Source: Immundisolibacter sp. (lineage in GTDB: Bacteria > Pseudomonadota > Gammaproteobacteria > Immundisolibacterales > Immundisolibacteraceae). Taken from it: DNA of 64,000 bases. The translations under genes were made by a program, and so were the position numbers. The stretch's first letter is position 1. Each line of letters begins with the position of its first letter. Under the pieces are notes generated by a model. It was not told the DNA's origin. It did no database searches and was given only the letters and a program-made list of their open reading frames with translations. Below, in pieces: positions 43,115 through 52,600 of this stretch. Location: contig NZ_JACIZD010000001.1 of NCBI RefSeq assembly GCF_014359565.1, forward strand, positions 62,001-126,000, in the 5' to 3' direction.

Positions 43115-43630
43115 AAAGCCTATCGGACAGGCTGCGTCCTATCGGCCATGGTCGGGCAATAGAAAGTGGACGATAAACTCACAACGATCAAACAAATCAA
43201 AGGCTTATATAGATCACCATGGTTGTCTCGTGGTCGATAGCGGCACCACAGCCCCCCCCGCATTCCAGGACTTACGCATGAGTGCAGGCTTTCAGCAAGT
43301 CGCCAATTTCATAACGAAATCAAATCACGCGTCGGCGCACTGCGGGAACGCCAGCAAGGCATGGTCACATGCAGCATGCCTCCGTCTGCTGGGAGGTGGC
43401 GCGTGATCGCGGCCCAGAAAAAAAGGCCGCTGATTCGCTACGCGGGTTCAGCGGCGGAAACCTCGATAGGTTCAAAGCCGATAGGCAGTGAACTCGGCGT
43501 GAGAATGTATTCCGAACGGCCCCTTTGTCTTAGTCGAGCCGAGCTGGCGTTGGCTACAACCGGCGTCTATCTGCCCGGCTCGCGCCAAACCGCCGCGCCA
43601 AACGCACCTCTCCGCCGTGCCGCAGAGGGG
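43115..43630. other. AT-richer non-coding stretch between the AlbA gene and the SIR2 gene
   Basis: Over 500 bases without a convincing gene. A GCGGCC/GGCCGC hairpin with an A-rich 10-base loop lies at 43409-43430. It probably holds the SIR2-gene promoter. Confidence 0.45.
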
Positions 43631-43780
43631 ATGACCCACGAACAGGACGGTTGGCCTCCGCGCCGCGAGCAATCTCGAGTTGTGCGGATCTACGACCTGC
43701 ATTTCGCGTTGCGAGCCCGCCACGCCAACGAAGCGCTGATCCCGGCGACGCTCAAGCGCGTGTTCTGCGGGGCCCACTGA
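43631..43780 (+). CDS. Possible small ORF abutting the SIR2 gene, 49 aa
   Basis: Starts MTHEQDGWPPRREQSRVVRI and ends KRVFCGAH; its TGA is immediately followed by the GTG of the SIR2 gene, the arrangement expected for translational coupling. Basic (many Arg), no membrane segment, no family recognised. The frame stays open upstream to 43361 but that part looks non-coding. It could be a genuine small partner, or only the tail of an open frame. Confidence 0.3.
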   Translation: MTHEQDGWPPRREQSRVVRIYDLHFALRARHANEALIPATLKRVFCGAH

Positions 43781-46700
43781 GTGCAGTTCGTCCGCCGCGG
43801 CCCCGACATCCCGGAACGCCTGCTGCAGGCGCACGAGGACGGGCACGTGGTGTTCTTCTGCGGGGCGGGCATCTCCTACCCCGCGCGCTTGCCGGGTTTT
43901 GATGGCCTGGTGAAGGAACTCTATGCTGCGTTGGCCCCCACGCCTAACGCGGTGCAGCAAGCGGCAATCAAGGCTAAACAGTTTGACACTGCCATCGGCT
44001 TACTGGAAGACAACATCATCGGCCGTCGCAAAGAGGCCCTTGTTCGGAAGGCGCTCGCTGAAATCCTCACCCCGGATCTCACAGCCGCGAACGCGACGGT
44101 GGCCCACGAGTCGTTGCTGACGCTGAGCAAGTGCCGCAACGGCCACACTCGCCTCGTCACCACCAACTTCGATCGTCTGTTCGAGGAGGTGATTGCGGCG
44201 AAGTCCCTGCCCATCGAGCGGTTTCAGGCGCCGCTGCTGCCGGTGCCGAAGAACCGTTGGGACGGACTGGTCTATCTGCACGGCCTGCTCAGCGCCACGC
44301 CGACCGCGAGCGAGCTGGATCGGCTGGTCGTCTCCAGCGGTGATTTCGGATTGGCCTATCTCACCGAGCGCTGGGCGGCGCGTTTTGTCAGCGAACTGTT
44401 TCGCAACTACACCGTGTGCTTCGTCGGCTACAGCATCAACGACCCGGTACTGCGCTACATGATGGATGCCCTGGCCGCCGACCGCCTGCTCGGCGAATCG
44501 CCGCCGGAAATGTTCGCCTTCGGCAGTCACACCAAAGGCAAGGAGGATGAGCGCGCCAACGAGTGGCGGGCCAAGAACGTCACGCCCATCCTCTACCGCG
44601 AACACAACAGGCACGCCTATCTTCACAAGACCCTGCGCGCCTGGGCCGAAACCTATCGCGACGGCGTGCGCGGCAAGGAGCGCATCGTGGTCGAGTGCGC
44701 CATGGCCCGGCCCTTGGCCAGCACCCGGCAAGACGACTTCGTCGGCCGCCTGTTGTGGGCGTTGAGCCATTCGGGTGGCCTGCCGGCCAGACGCTTTGCC
44801 GAACATGACCCGGTGCCATCACTGGATTGGCTGGAGCCCTTGAGTGAGGAGCGCTACCAACACGCCGACCTGGGCCGCTTCGGCGTCCCGCCCGAGACGA
44901 CCGTGGATGCCAAGCTCGCCTTCAGCCTGACCCGCCGGCCTTCGCCTTATCCTCTGGCGCCGGTGATGTGTTTGGTCGATGCCGGCGCGCATGGCAGTCG
45001 CTGGGACAAAGTGATGTGGCAACTGGCGCGCTGGCTGATCCGTCATCTGGACGACCGGGACCTGTTGCTGTGGCTGGTCAAACGTGGCGGTCGGCTGCAT
45101 GACGATCTGGTCTGGTTGATCGAACGCCGTCTGGACGAGTTGGCTAAACTCGAGCGCGAGGGCAACACGGCGGAGTTGGCACGGATTCGCGCGAACGCAC
45201 CCAACGCGATCCCCGGTCCGTTGATGCGCACCTTGTGGCGACTGCTGCTGACTGGGCGCGTCAAATCAAGGCTGCGCGACTTCGACCTGTATCGCTGGCG
45301 CGACCGTTTCAAGCGCGATGGCCTTACCGCTACCCTGCGCCTGGAACTGCGCGAGATGCTGACACCACGCGTATCGTTGCACGAGCCGTTCCGCTTGACA
45401 GCCGAGGACGGCGAAAGCCGCGAGCCAGAGCGCATCAAGGATCTGGTGGAATGGGAGATCGTGCTGTCGACGGATCACGTCCATTCCAGCCTCCGCGATC
45501 TGCCCGAGGATGAGCGCTGGACCGCCGCATTGCCGGAGCTGCTGTCCGATTTCACCGCCTTGTTGCGCGATGCGCTGGATCTCATGCGCGAGCTCGGCAG
45601 CGCGGAGGACAGAAGCGACCTGTCCTACATACGTCAGCCCTCGATCAGGGAGCACCCACAGAACCGGGGCTTCCACGGCTGGACTGCATTGATCGACCTC
45701 AGCCGCGATGCTTGGCTGGCCACAGTGGCGCAGTCGCCAGCACGGGCAGCGCTGGTCGCGCAGTCCTGGTGGCACACGCCCTATCCGCTGTTCCGGCGTC
45801 TCGCCTTCTTTGCCGCCGCACAGGACAACGTGATACCCCGTCGCCAAGCACTCGACTGGCTGCTGGCGGACGAACACTGGTGGCTGTGGTCAGTGGAAAC
45901 CGAACGGGAAGCCATGCGCCTGCTGGTGGCGCTGGCGCCGCACCTCAATGGGGTAATGCTGCGAAAGCTGGAGCAAGCCGTACTCGCCGGGCCTCCGCGA
46001 GACATGTTCAAGGATGACGTCGAGCCCGAGAGCTGGACCTGGATTGTGGAACATGAAACCTGGCTGCGGCTGGCAAAAATGGCTGAGGGCGGTTCAGCCT
46101 TGGGCGCTGACAGCAGCGAGCGGTTACAGGCACTTTCGGCACAGTATCCGGAGTGGAGGCTGGCAGAGGATCAGCGCGATGAGTTTCCTTACTGGATGGG
46201 CGACGGCGACGAGTGGCGCAAGTTCGTAACCACACCGCGTCGTCGCCGTGAACTGATCGAGTGGCTCAGGCAGCAACCTAGCACAGATCATTGGCGGGAA
46301 GACGACTGGCGACAGCGCTGTCGCGACAACTTTGCCACGACCGTTTGCGCCTTGTGCGCCTTGGCCGGGGAAGATGTCTGGCCAACGAATCGTTGGCGCG
46401 AGGCCCTGCAAGCCTGGTCAGAGGAAAAACTCCTGAAGCGCTCCTGGCGTTACGTGGCACCGGTGTTGATCACTGCGCCCAACGATGTGCTGCAAACGCT
46501 CGCCCACGGCGTTGGCTGGTGGTTGCAGTCCATCGCCAAGACCTTCGAAGGCCACGAAGCACATTTCTTCACGCTCGCTCGCCGTATCCTGGCGCTGGAT
46601 CAGCAAGACAGCGCCGATACCGACGACCCCGTCAGGCGCGCCATCAACCATCCCGTGGGCCACGTCACCGAGGCACTGCTGCGCTGGTGGTATCGACGCT

Positions 46701-47569
46701 CGCTGGATGATGGACAAGGCTTGCCCGAGGAGCTCAAGCCCACGTTCACCGAGCTTTGCGATACCCGGATGGACAAATTTCGGCATGGCCGCGTATTGCT
46801 GGCAGCGCATGTCATCGCGTTGTTCCGCATCGACGGGGATTGGGCGACGCGACACCTGTTGCCGCTTTTCGACTGGCAGCGCTCGGAAGCCGAAGCACGT
46901 GCGGCGTGGGAAGGCTTCTTGTGGTCACCGCGCCTGTACCGTCCTCTGATGGAAATGCTCAAGCAGGCCTTCCTCGACACCGCGCGCCACTATGCGGTAT
47001 TGGGCAAGCACGACGGGCAATACGCATCGCTGTTGACATTCGCCGCGCTCGACCCAGGTGACACCTTCACCATTCCAGAACTGGCAGCCGCTACACGCTC
47101 ACTACCGCCGGACGGTCTGCACGAATCAGCGCAAGCTCTGGTCAGCGCGCTGGAGGGCGCGGGCGATCAACGGGCCGACTACTGGACCAACCGGGTCGTC
47201 CCATACCTCCACGCCATATGGCCCAAGACCCGGGACCATATTTCACCCGCCATCGCCGAAAGCCTCGGCCGCCTGTGCGTGGCGGCACAGGATGCGTTCC
47301 CCGCAGCCTTGGCGCTGCTGCGCGCCTGGCTGCAACCACCGGCCCATCCCGACTACCTGGTGCATCGTCTTCATGAGGCCGCTCTTTGCGGCAGGTTCCC
47401 TGAACAAGCCCTCGAGTTCCTCAGCCTGGTGACGGGGGATCAGGCCGAATGGCCGCCTAGCGACCTCGGCGCTTGCCTTGACGCGATACGGACAGCCGCG
47501 CCGCAACTTGAGGCTGACCCGCGCTTTGAACGGTTGATGGCATACCTGCGCCAGCATGGCCGGGGATGA
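43781..47569 (+). CDS. SIR2-domain protein, candidate anti-phage NADase, 1262 aa
   Basis: N-terminal SIR2 domain (about 15-290): NAD-binding FFCGAGIS (25-32), TTNFDRLFE (127-135) with the conserved Asn129, catalytic His167 in YLHGLL, and FVGYSINDPVLRYMMDAL (214-231), the SIR2_2 signature. The rest, about 970 residues, is mainly alpha-helical, Trp-rich and unassigned. This layout (SIR2 plus a large C-terminal sensor) is that of defence-associated sirtuins such as DSR1/DSR2, which deplete NAD+ when they sense a phage protein. Starts at GTG abutting a small ORF's stop. Neighbours are an AlbA/HATPase regulator and a broken antitoxin-like gene. NADase activity is inferred from the residues. Confidence 0.85.
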   Translation: MQFVRRGPDIPERLLQAHEDGHVVFFCGAGISYPARLPGFDGLVKELYAALAPTPNAVQQAAIKAKQFDTAIGLLEDNIIGRRKEALVRKALAEILTPDLTAANATVAHESLLTLSKCRNGHTRLVTTNFDRLFEEVIAAKSLPIERFQAPLLPVPKNRWDGLVYLHGLLSATPTASELDRLVVSSGDFGLAYLTERWAARFVSELFRNYTVCFVGYSINDPVLRYMMDALAADRLLGESPPEMFAFGSHTKGKEDERANEWRAKNVTPILYREHNRHAYLHKTLRAWAETYRDGVRGKERIVVECAMARPLASTRQDDFVGRLLWALSHSGGLPARRFAEHDPVPSLDWLEPLSEERYQHADLGRFGVPPETTVDAKLAFSLTRRPSPYPLAPVMCLVDAGAHGSRWDKVMWQLARWLIRHLDDRDLLLWLVKRGGRLHDDLVWLIERRLDELAKLEREGNTAELARIRANAPNAIPGPLMRTLWRLLLTGRVKSRLRDFDLYRWRDRFKRDGLTATLRLELREMLTPRVSLHEPFRLTAEDGESREPERIKDLVEWEIVLSTDHVHSSLRDLPEDERWTAALPELLSDFTALLRDALDLMRELGSAEDRSDLSYIRQPSIREHPQNRGFHGWTALIDLSRDAWLATVAQSPARAALVAQSWWHTPYPLFRRLAFFAAAQDNVIPRRQALDWLLADEHWWLWSVETEREAMRLLVALAPHLNGVMLRKLEQAVLAGPPRDMFKDDVEPESWTWIVEHETWLRLAKMAEGGSALGADSSERLQALSAQYPEWRLAEDQRDEFPYWMGDGDEWRKFVTTPRRRRELIEWLRQQPSTDHWREDDWRQRCRDNFATTVCALCALAGEDVWPTNRWREALQAWSEEKLLKRSWRYVAPVLITAPNDVLQTLAHGVGWWLQSIAKTFEGHEAHFFTLARRILALDQQDSADTDDPVRRAINHPVGHVTEALLRWWYRRSLDDGQGLPEELKPTFTELCDTRMDKFRHGRVLLAAHVIALFRIDGDWATRHLLPLFDWQRSEAEARAAWEGFLWSPRLYRPLMEMLKQAFLDTARHYAVLGKHDGQYASLLTFAALDPGDTFTIPELAAATRSLPPDGLHESAQALVSALEGAGDQRADYWTNRVVPYLHAIWPKTRDHISPAIAESLGRLCVAAQDAFPAALALLRAWLQPPAHPDYLVHRLHEAALCGRFPEQALEFLSLVTGDQAEWPPSDLGACLDAIRTAAPQLEADPRFERLMAYLRQHGRG

Positions 47570-48032
47570 GGTGGTGTCTTTGGCGGGCGCGAGTTCTCCG
47601 GAAACTCCGGAAAGCTGCGCCCCCAACCGCAACCCTCCAGCGATGCCAGACAGTTACCTACCCGCAGGTTCGCGGGAATTTGCACCCGTTCGCAACGGCC
47701 CGAAATGGCTGACCGAGGGACCATTTCTGCGATCAACCATCCGCCAGAACGGTTGCCACGCGTGACCGTTCCACAGCGTGCAAGACCGCTGAGCAACCCG
47801 CAGCCCGGCCTGCGTAGCGGTTTGAATGGCGACAGCACGCCCCCTGTCGACCGCTTCCCGAGCGCCGCTGCCACAGGCGCACGCCGCGCCTTGAACCCAC
47901 TGCCCGTACACCGGCACACTGTGCTGCGCCCGGGCGTCTGCGGGGCAACCGGCCAGCGGTTCGCGTCCGGCAACCTCACGCCCGCGGTGCCGATTCGAAC
48001 GCCCGCCGCAGCCACAGCCGAGCCTGATCCCG
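47570..48032. other. Non-coding stretch between the SIR2 gene and mltD
   Basis: About 460 bases; no gene with family resemblance on either strand, no tRNA or attachment-site-like duplication seen. Likely right edge of the island. Confidence 0.45.
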
Positions 48033-49346
48033 ATGCCAATCCGCCTGCTACTCGGCCTGCTGCTGTGCTGCGTCGCCGGCGCGCGCGCGCAGCCGGAGGT
48101 ACTGCCGCGGCCGGCGGCGCTGGAGCCGGCGGTGCGCTTCTGGAGCCGGGTGTTCAGCGAGGTCGACACGCGCAGCGGCTTTCTGCACGACGATCGGCAC
48201 CTGAACGTCGTCTACGAGACGCTGCGCTGGTCCGGCGACCTGGATCGCGGCGCCCGCCAGGCGATGGTCGAGCCGCAGCGACTGGCGATCCAGAACATCC
48301 TGCTGCGTCTGGCCGATGGCGACGCCGACACCTCCGATCCCCAGGTGCGGCGGGTGCGCGCGCTGTGGCAGGGCGCCTCGCCCACGCAGCTGCGCGAGGC
48401 GGCGGGCCGGGTGCGCTTTCAGCTCGGCCAGGCCGACCGCTTCGCCGCGGCGCTGCACCGTTCCGGCACCTGGGAAGACCACATCCGCCGCACGCTGGGC
48501 CAGTACGGTGTGCCGCAGGAAATCGGCGCCCTGCCGTACGTGGAATCGGGCTTCGATCCGCTGGCCGGCTCGCACGTCGGGGCGGCCGGCCTGTGGCAGT
48601 TCATGGCCAGCACCGGGCGGCTGTTCCTGCGCATCGACAACTACGTGGACGAACGCTACGACCCGCACGCGGCGACCGTGGCGGCGGCCAAGCTGCTGCG
48701 CGGCAACTATGACGCGCTGGGCACCTGGCCGCTGGCGCTGACCGCCTACAACCACGGCCGCGCCGGCATGCGCCGGGCCGTCGACAGCATGGGCACCGAC
48801 GACATCGCGACGCTGATCGAGCGCTACGACGGCCCGGCCTTCGGCTTCGCCTCGCGCAATTTCTACCCGACCTTCCTGGCGGCCCTGGAACTGTCGTCGG
48901 CGCCCGAGCAGCACTTCGGACCCATCGTGAAGGCACCGGCGGCGCAGATTCGCGAGGTCACACTGCCGTCCTACCTGCCGCTGCGTGCCGTCGAGCAGGG
49001 ACTGGGCGTGGATCGCACCACGCTGCGCCTGCTCAATCCCGCCCTGCGCCGCACGGTGTGGGACGAGACCGGGTTACTGCCGAAAGGCTACGACTTGCGC
49101 CTGCCGGCGACCACCACCAACGCCGACCGGCGCATCGCCGACATCGGGCGCCGCGCTGGCCAGGCCGCGCCGCTCACCGAGCGTCGGCACCTGGTGCGCC
49201 GCGGCGAAACGCTGAGCGGCATCGCCGCCCGCAACGGCCTCAGCACCCGCCAGCTCGCCGCCCGCAATGGCCTGAAGCCGACCGCGCAGCTGCGCATCGG
49301 TCAGGTGCTGAAGGTGCCGGTCGGCGCCACCGCGGCGGCGCGCTGA
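48033..49346 (+). CDS. mltD: Membrane-bound lytic murein transglycosylase D
   Basis: 437 residues. Signal peptide (about 1-19, ending AGARA); the lipobox Cys of classical MltD is not obvious. Transglycosylase SLT domain with catalytic Glu171 in PYVESGFDPLAGS, then GAAGLWQFMASTGRLF and ALTAYNHGRAGMRRAV; one C-terminal LysM domain (about 388-432) with HLVRRGETLSGIAARNGLST. It cleaves peptidoglycan strands leaving 1,6-anhydromuramic ends, in the periplasm. Only one LysM repeat is present where Escherichia coli MltD has two. Followed by a terminator. Confidence 0.9.
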   Translation: MPIRLLLGLLLCCVAGARAQPEVLPRPAALEPAVRFWSRVFSEVDTRSGFLHDDRHLNVVYETLRWSGDLDRGARQAMVEPQRLAIQNILLRLADGDADTSDPQVRRVRALWQGASPTQLREAAGRVRFQLGQADRFAAALHRSGTWEDHIRRTLGQYGVPQEIGALPYVESGFDPLAGSHVGAAGLWQFMASTGRLFLRIDNYVDERYDPHAATVAAAKLLRGNYDALGTWPLALTAYNHGRAGMRRAVDSMGTDDIATLIERYDGPAFGFASRNFYPTFLAALELSSAPEQHFGPIVKAPAAQIREVTLPSYLPLRAVEQGLGVDRTTLRLLNPALRRTVWDETGLLPKGYDLRLPATTTNADRRIADIGRRAGQAAPLTERRHLVRRGETLSGIAARNGLSTRQLAARNGLKPTAQLRIGQVLKVPVGATAAAR

Positions 49347-49347
49347 A

Positions 49348-49378
49348 CGGCGCCTTGCAAGGCGGCGCCGAAGTTTTT
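49348..49378 (+). terminator. Rho-independent terminator of mltD
   Basis: Stem CGGCGCC / GGCGCCG around TTGCAAGGC, followed by AAGTTTTT; starts right after the mltD stop codon. Confidence 0.7.
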
Positions 49379-49431
49379 GGAGCCGCAGGACGGACATCCG
49401 GCAGCGCACCGGAATTCCGGACGGCTCATAC

Positions 49432-49587
49432 CTACATGATTCGCAGATTGCTTCCGCCAAACAGCCCGATCAGACCGATGATGATCAGATAAATGGCGAC
49501 GATGTAGTTCAGCAGACGCGGCACTATCAGAATGAGAATGCCGGCAATCAGCGAAACGAGTGGGCCGAGACTGAGCGTCACGTTCAT
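49432..49587 (-). CDS. DUF3096 small membrane protein, 51 aa
   Basis: Two hydrophobic segments: LVSLIAGILILIVPRLLNYI and VAIYLIIIGLIGLFGG, the standard DUF3096 pattern; ends SNLRIM. GAGGAG sits 6 bases before the ATG at 49587, favouring it over the ATG at 49593. Same strand as and 50 bases after the cyclic-glucan synthase gene. Function unknown; relatives are common in stress-related gene sets. Confidence 0.82.
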   Translation of the reverse strand: MNVTLSLGPLVSLIAGILILIVPRLLNYIVAIYLIIIGLIGLFGGSNLRIM

Positions 49588-49637
49588 GTTCATCTCCTCG
49601 GGTCAGGCTCAATGAGACGCTGAAGTATTCAGCGGTT

Positions 49638-52600
49638 TCAGCGGTTCTTCGATTGCGCGGGTGACATCATCCTTATTTCGACGGCATGGTCCCGGCGATC
49701 GTCGATCAAGTGAATGACTTGGTCCGGGCATTCGACACCATCCACCGTCATGTGCATCGCTTCGGCCCGCGCAGCGTCGCAGACGACTTCCTGCGTCACC
49801 GCGACATGGTAGACCGTCTCCCGATAGCGGTAGTGAAGCTTGAAAGCCTGCCAGTCCGCGGGCAGGCAGGGCGCCAGATGCAGCTGGTCGGCTTCGAGCC
49901 GCAAACCGAGCAACGATTCCATGATGAGGCGGTACATCCAGCCGGCCGACCCGGTGTACCAGCTCCAGCCGCCACGGCCGATGTGCGGCGCGACCGCATA
50001 GACGTCGGCGGCGACGACGTAGGGTTCCACCTTGTAAGTCGCGATGGCTGCCGGCGAACGCGCATGGTTCGCCGGGTTGATCATGGTCAGCAGCTCCCAG
50101 GCCCGTTCGCGATCGCCGAGCGCGGCAAACGCCATCGCCGCCCAGATGGCGCCGTGGGTGTATTGCCCGCCGTTTTCGCGCACGCCGGGCACGTAGCCGC
50201 GGATGTAACCCGGATCCACGGCCGATTTGTCGAAGGGCGGATCGAGCAGCTGGACCAGTTGGCTGTCGCGGCGCACCAGGCGCTGGTCGACCGAGTCCAT
50301 GGCCAGCAACGAGCGGGGCGAGCTGACCAAACCGGTCGCCCCGGATGGCCCGACCTGGGAGAGCACCGACCAGCTCTGCGAGATGGAATCGATCTGGCAT
50401 TCGGCGCTGCTCGCCGAGCCCAGCGGCGTGCCATCGTCGAACCAGGCGCGGCGGTACCAGGCGCCATCCCAGGCATGCGCGTCGAGGTTGTGGCGCAGCT
50501 GCTGCGCCTGCGCCAGGCAAAAGTCCGCGAAGGCGGTGTCGCCATGCCCGCGCGCCAGCTCGGCAAACTGCCGCAGCACGGCGCACAGAAAGAACCCCAG
50601 CCAGACGCTCTCGCCGCGGCCCTGCATGCCGACCAGGTTCATGCCGTCGTTCCAGTCGCCGCCGCCCATCAGCGGCAGGCCGTGCGCGCCGAAACGCAGG
50701 CCGTGGCGGATGGCGCGCACGCAGTGTTCGTACAGGCTGGCTGAATCGGGCGAGCGGCCCGGCAGGTCGTAGTAGGAATCGTCCTCCGGGTTGACCGGCC
50801 GGCCCTCCAGGAAGGGCACGGGCTCGTCCAGCACGCCGGTGTCGCCGATGCTCGCCACGTAGCGGCACACCGCCAGCGGCAGCCACAGGTAGTCGTCCGA
50901 ACAGTGGGTGCGCACGCCGCGGCCGGCCGGCGGATGCCACCAGTGCTGGACGTCGCCCTCCGGGAACTGCCGGCTGGCGCACAGCAGCAGGTGTGCGCGC
51001 ACCAGCGCCGGCTCGGCATGGACCAGCGCCATGGTGTCCTGCAACTGGTCACGGAAACCGAAGGCGCCGCCGGACTGGTAATAGCCGCTGCGCGCCCAGA
51101 CGCGGCAGGCAATGGTCTGGTACAGCAGCCAGCCGTTGGCCAGCACATTGACCGACGGGTCCGGGGTTTCCACCTGCACCGCGCCCAGGGTGTGGTTCCA
51201 GTAGTGCCACACGGCTTCCAGTGCTGTGCGCGCCGCTGCGCCGCCGCGAAAGCGCTGCACCAGCGCGGCGGCATCGTCGGCATTGCGCCCGACGCCGAGC
51301 CGGAACACGATCTCCTGCTCCTGCCCGTCGGCCAGCTCGAAACTCACCTGGATGGCGCCGCAGGGGTCCAGGCCCGCGCCGACCTTGCCGGACAGGCGCG
51401 CATGCCGCAGCGCCGCCGGATCGCGCAGGCTGCCGTTGCGGCCCAGGAATTCCGTGCGATCGCCAGTTACCCGCCGCATCGGGTCGTCGACGTCGAAGAA
51501 GGCCACCGGCTCGGCGAACTCGGGGTTGTAGGGGTTGTGGGCGCACAGCGCACCGCTTTGCGGGTTGAGCTCGGTGGTCACGTGCATGGCCGATTTGGCC
51601 GGCAGATCGCCCAGCACCCACTCCACGTAGCCGGTCGCCGAGAGTTTGCGCGCCCGTCCCGACAGATTGCGCAGCTTCAGCACCGAGAACTTGACCGCCG
51701 CATCGGTGGCCACGTACACCCACAGCTCCGAGCGGATGCCGTGGCTGACGTGCTCGAACACGCTGTAGCCGAAGCCGTGCCGGGTGACGTAGGGCGCTTG
51801 GGCGCGCGCCGGCAGGGGCGTCGGCGACCAGAACTGGCCGGTTTCCTCGTCGCGCAGGTACAGCGCTTCGCCGCTGCCATCGCTCACCGGGTCGTTGTGC
51901 CAGGGCGTGAGGCGGAATTCGTGGGCGTTCTCGCTCCAGCTGTAGGCGCCGCCGCTCTCCGAGACCACGGTGCCGAAGTGGGGATTGGCAAGCACGTTGA
52001 CCCAGGGCGCGGGCGTCACCTCGCCGGGCGCGAGCGCAATCACATATTCGCGCCCGTCGGGCGTGAAGCCGCCGAGGCCATTGGCCAGGATCAGATCGCG
52101 CCGGGTGAGCGCGGGGTCGATGGGGGCGCCGGTTTCCGGCCGTGGCGCCCGGCTGGGCACCAGGCGCGGCGGTCGCGGCTCCACCGGCCCGCGCCGGCCG
52201 AGCTGTTCGGCCAGGCTGCCGCGGTCGTCGGCGATCACCGCGCGCGCCACCGCCTGGAACAGGATGCGATCCTCGGCGGAGATCTGTTCCGCCGAGCGCA
52301 CGAAGATGCCGCCCGGCCGGTCGATCACGCTGGCCTCGGTGCCAGACGCGATCAAGCCCATGATCTGGTCGTGCAATTGCTGCCGGTAACCGGCGTGATC
52401 CTCGTTCCAGATCACCAGGTCCACCGCCAGCCCCTTCTGGCGCCAATAGGCATGGGCCTGCACCAGTTGCCGCACCAACTCCATATTGGCCGCATCGCCG
52501 ATCTGCAGCAGCACGATCGGCAGATCGCCGGATATGGCATAGCCCCACAGCCCGGACTGGCCGCGGCGATTGCGGATCAGCACCGCGGGGTCGGCGCGCA

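Noticed and set aside
43409-43430. GCGGCC/GGCCGC hairpin with A-rich loop, considered as a terminator
   Set aside because: The A-run is in the loop and no T-run follows the stem; 300 bases from the AlbA gene stop.
43361-43630. Upstream half of the 139-codon frame that ends at the SIR2 gene
   Set aside because: No ribosome site, no family similarity, and composition like the surrounding non-coding DNA; only the last 49 codons are kept as a low-confidence gene.
47570-48032. Long overlapping frames on both strands between the SIR2 gene and mltD
   Set aside because: None has recognisable domains, ribosome sites or coding-type composition.
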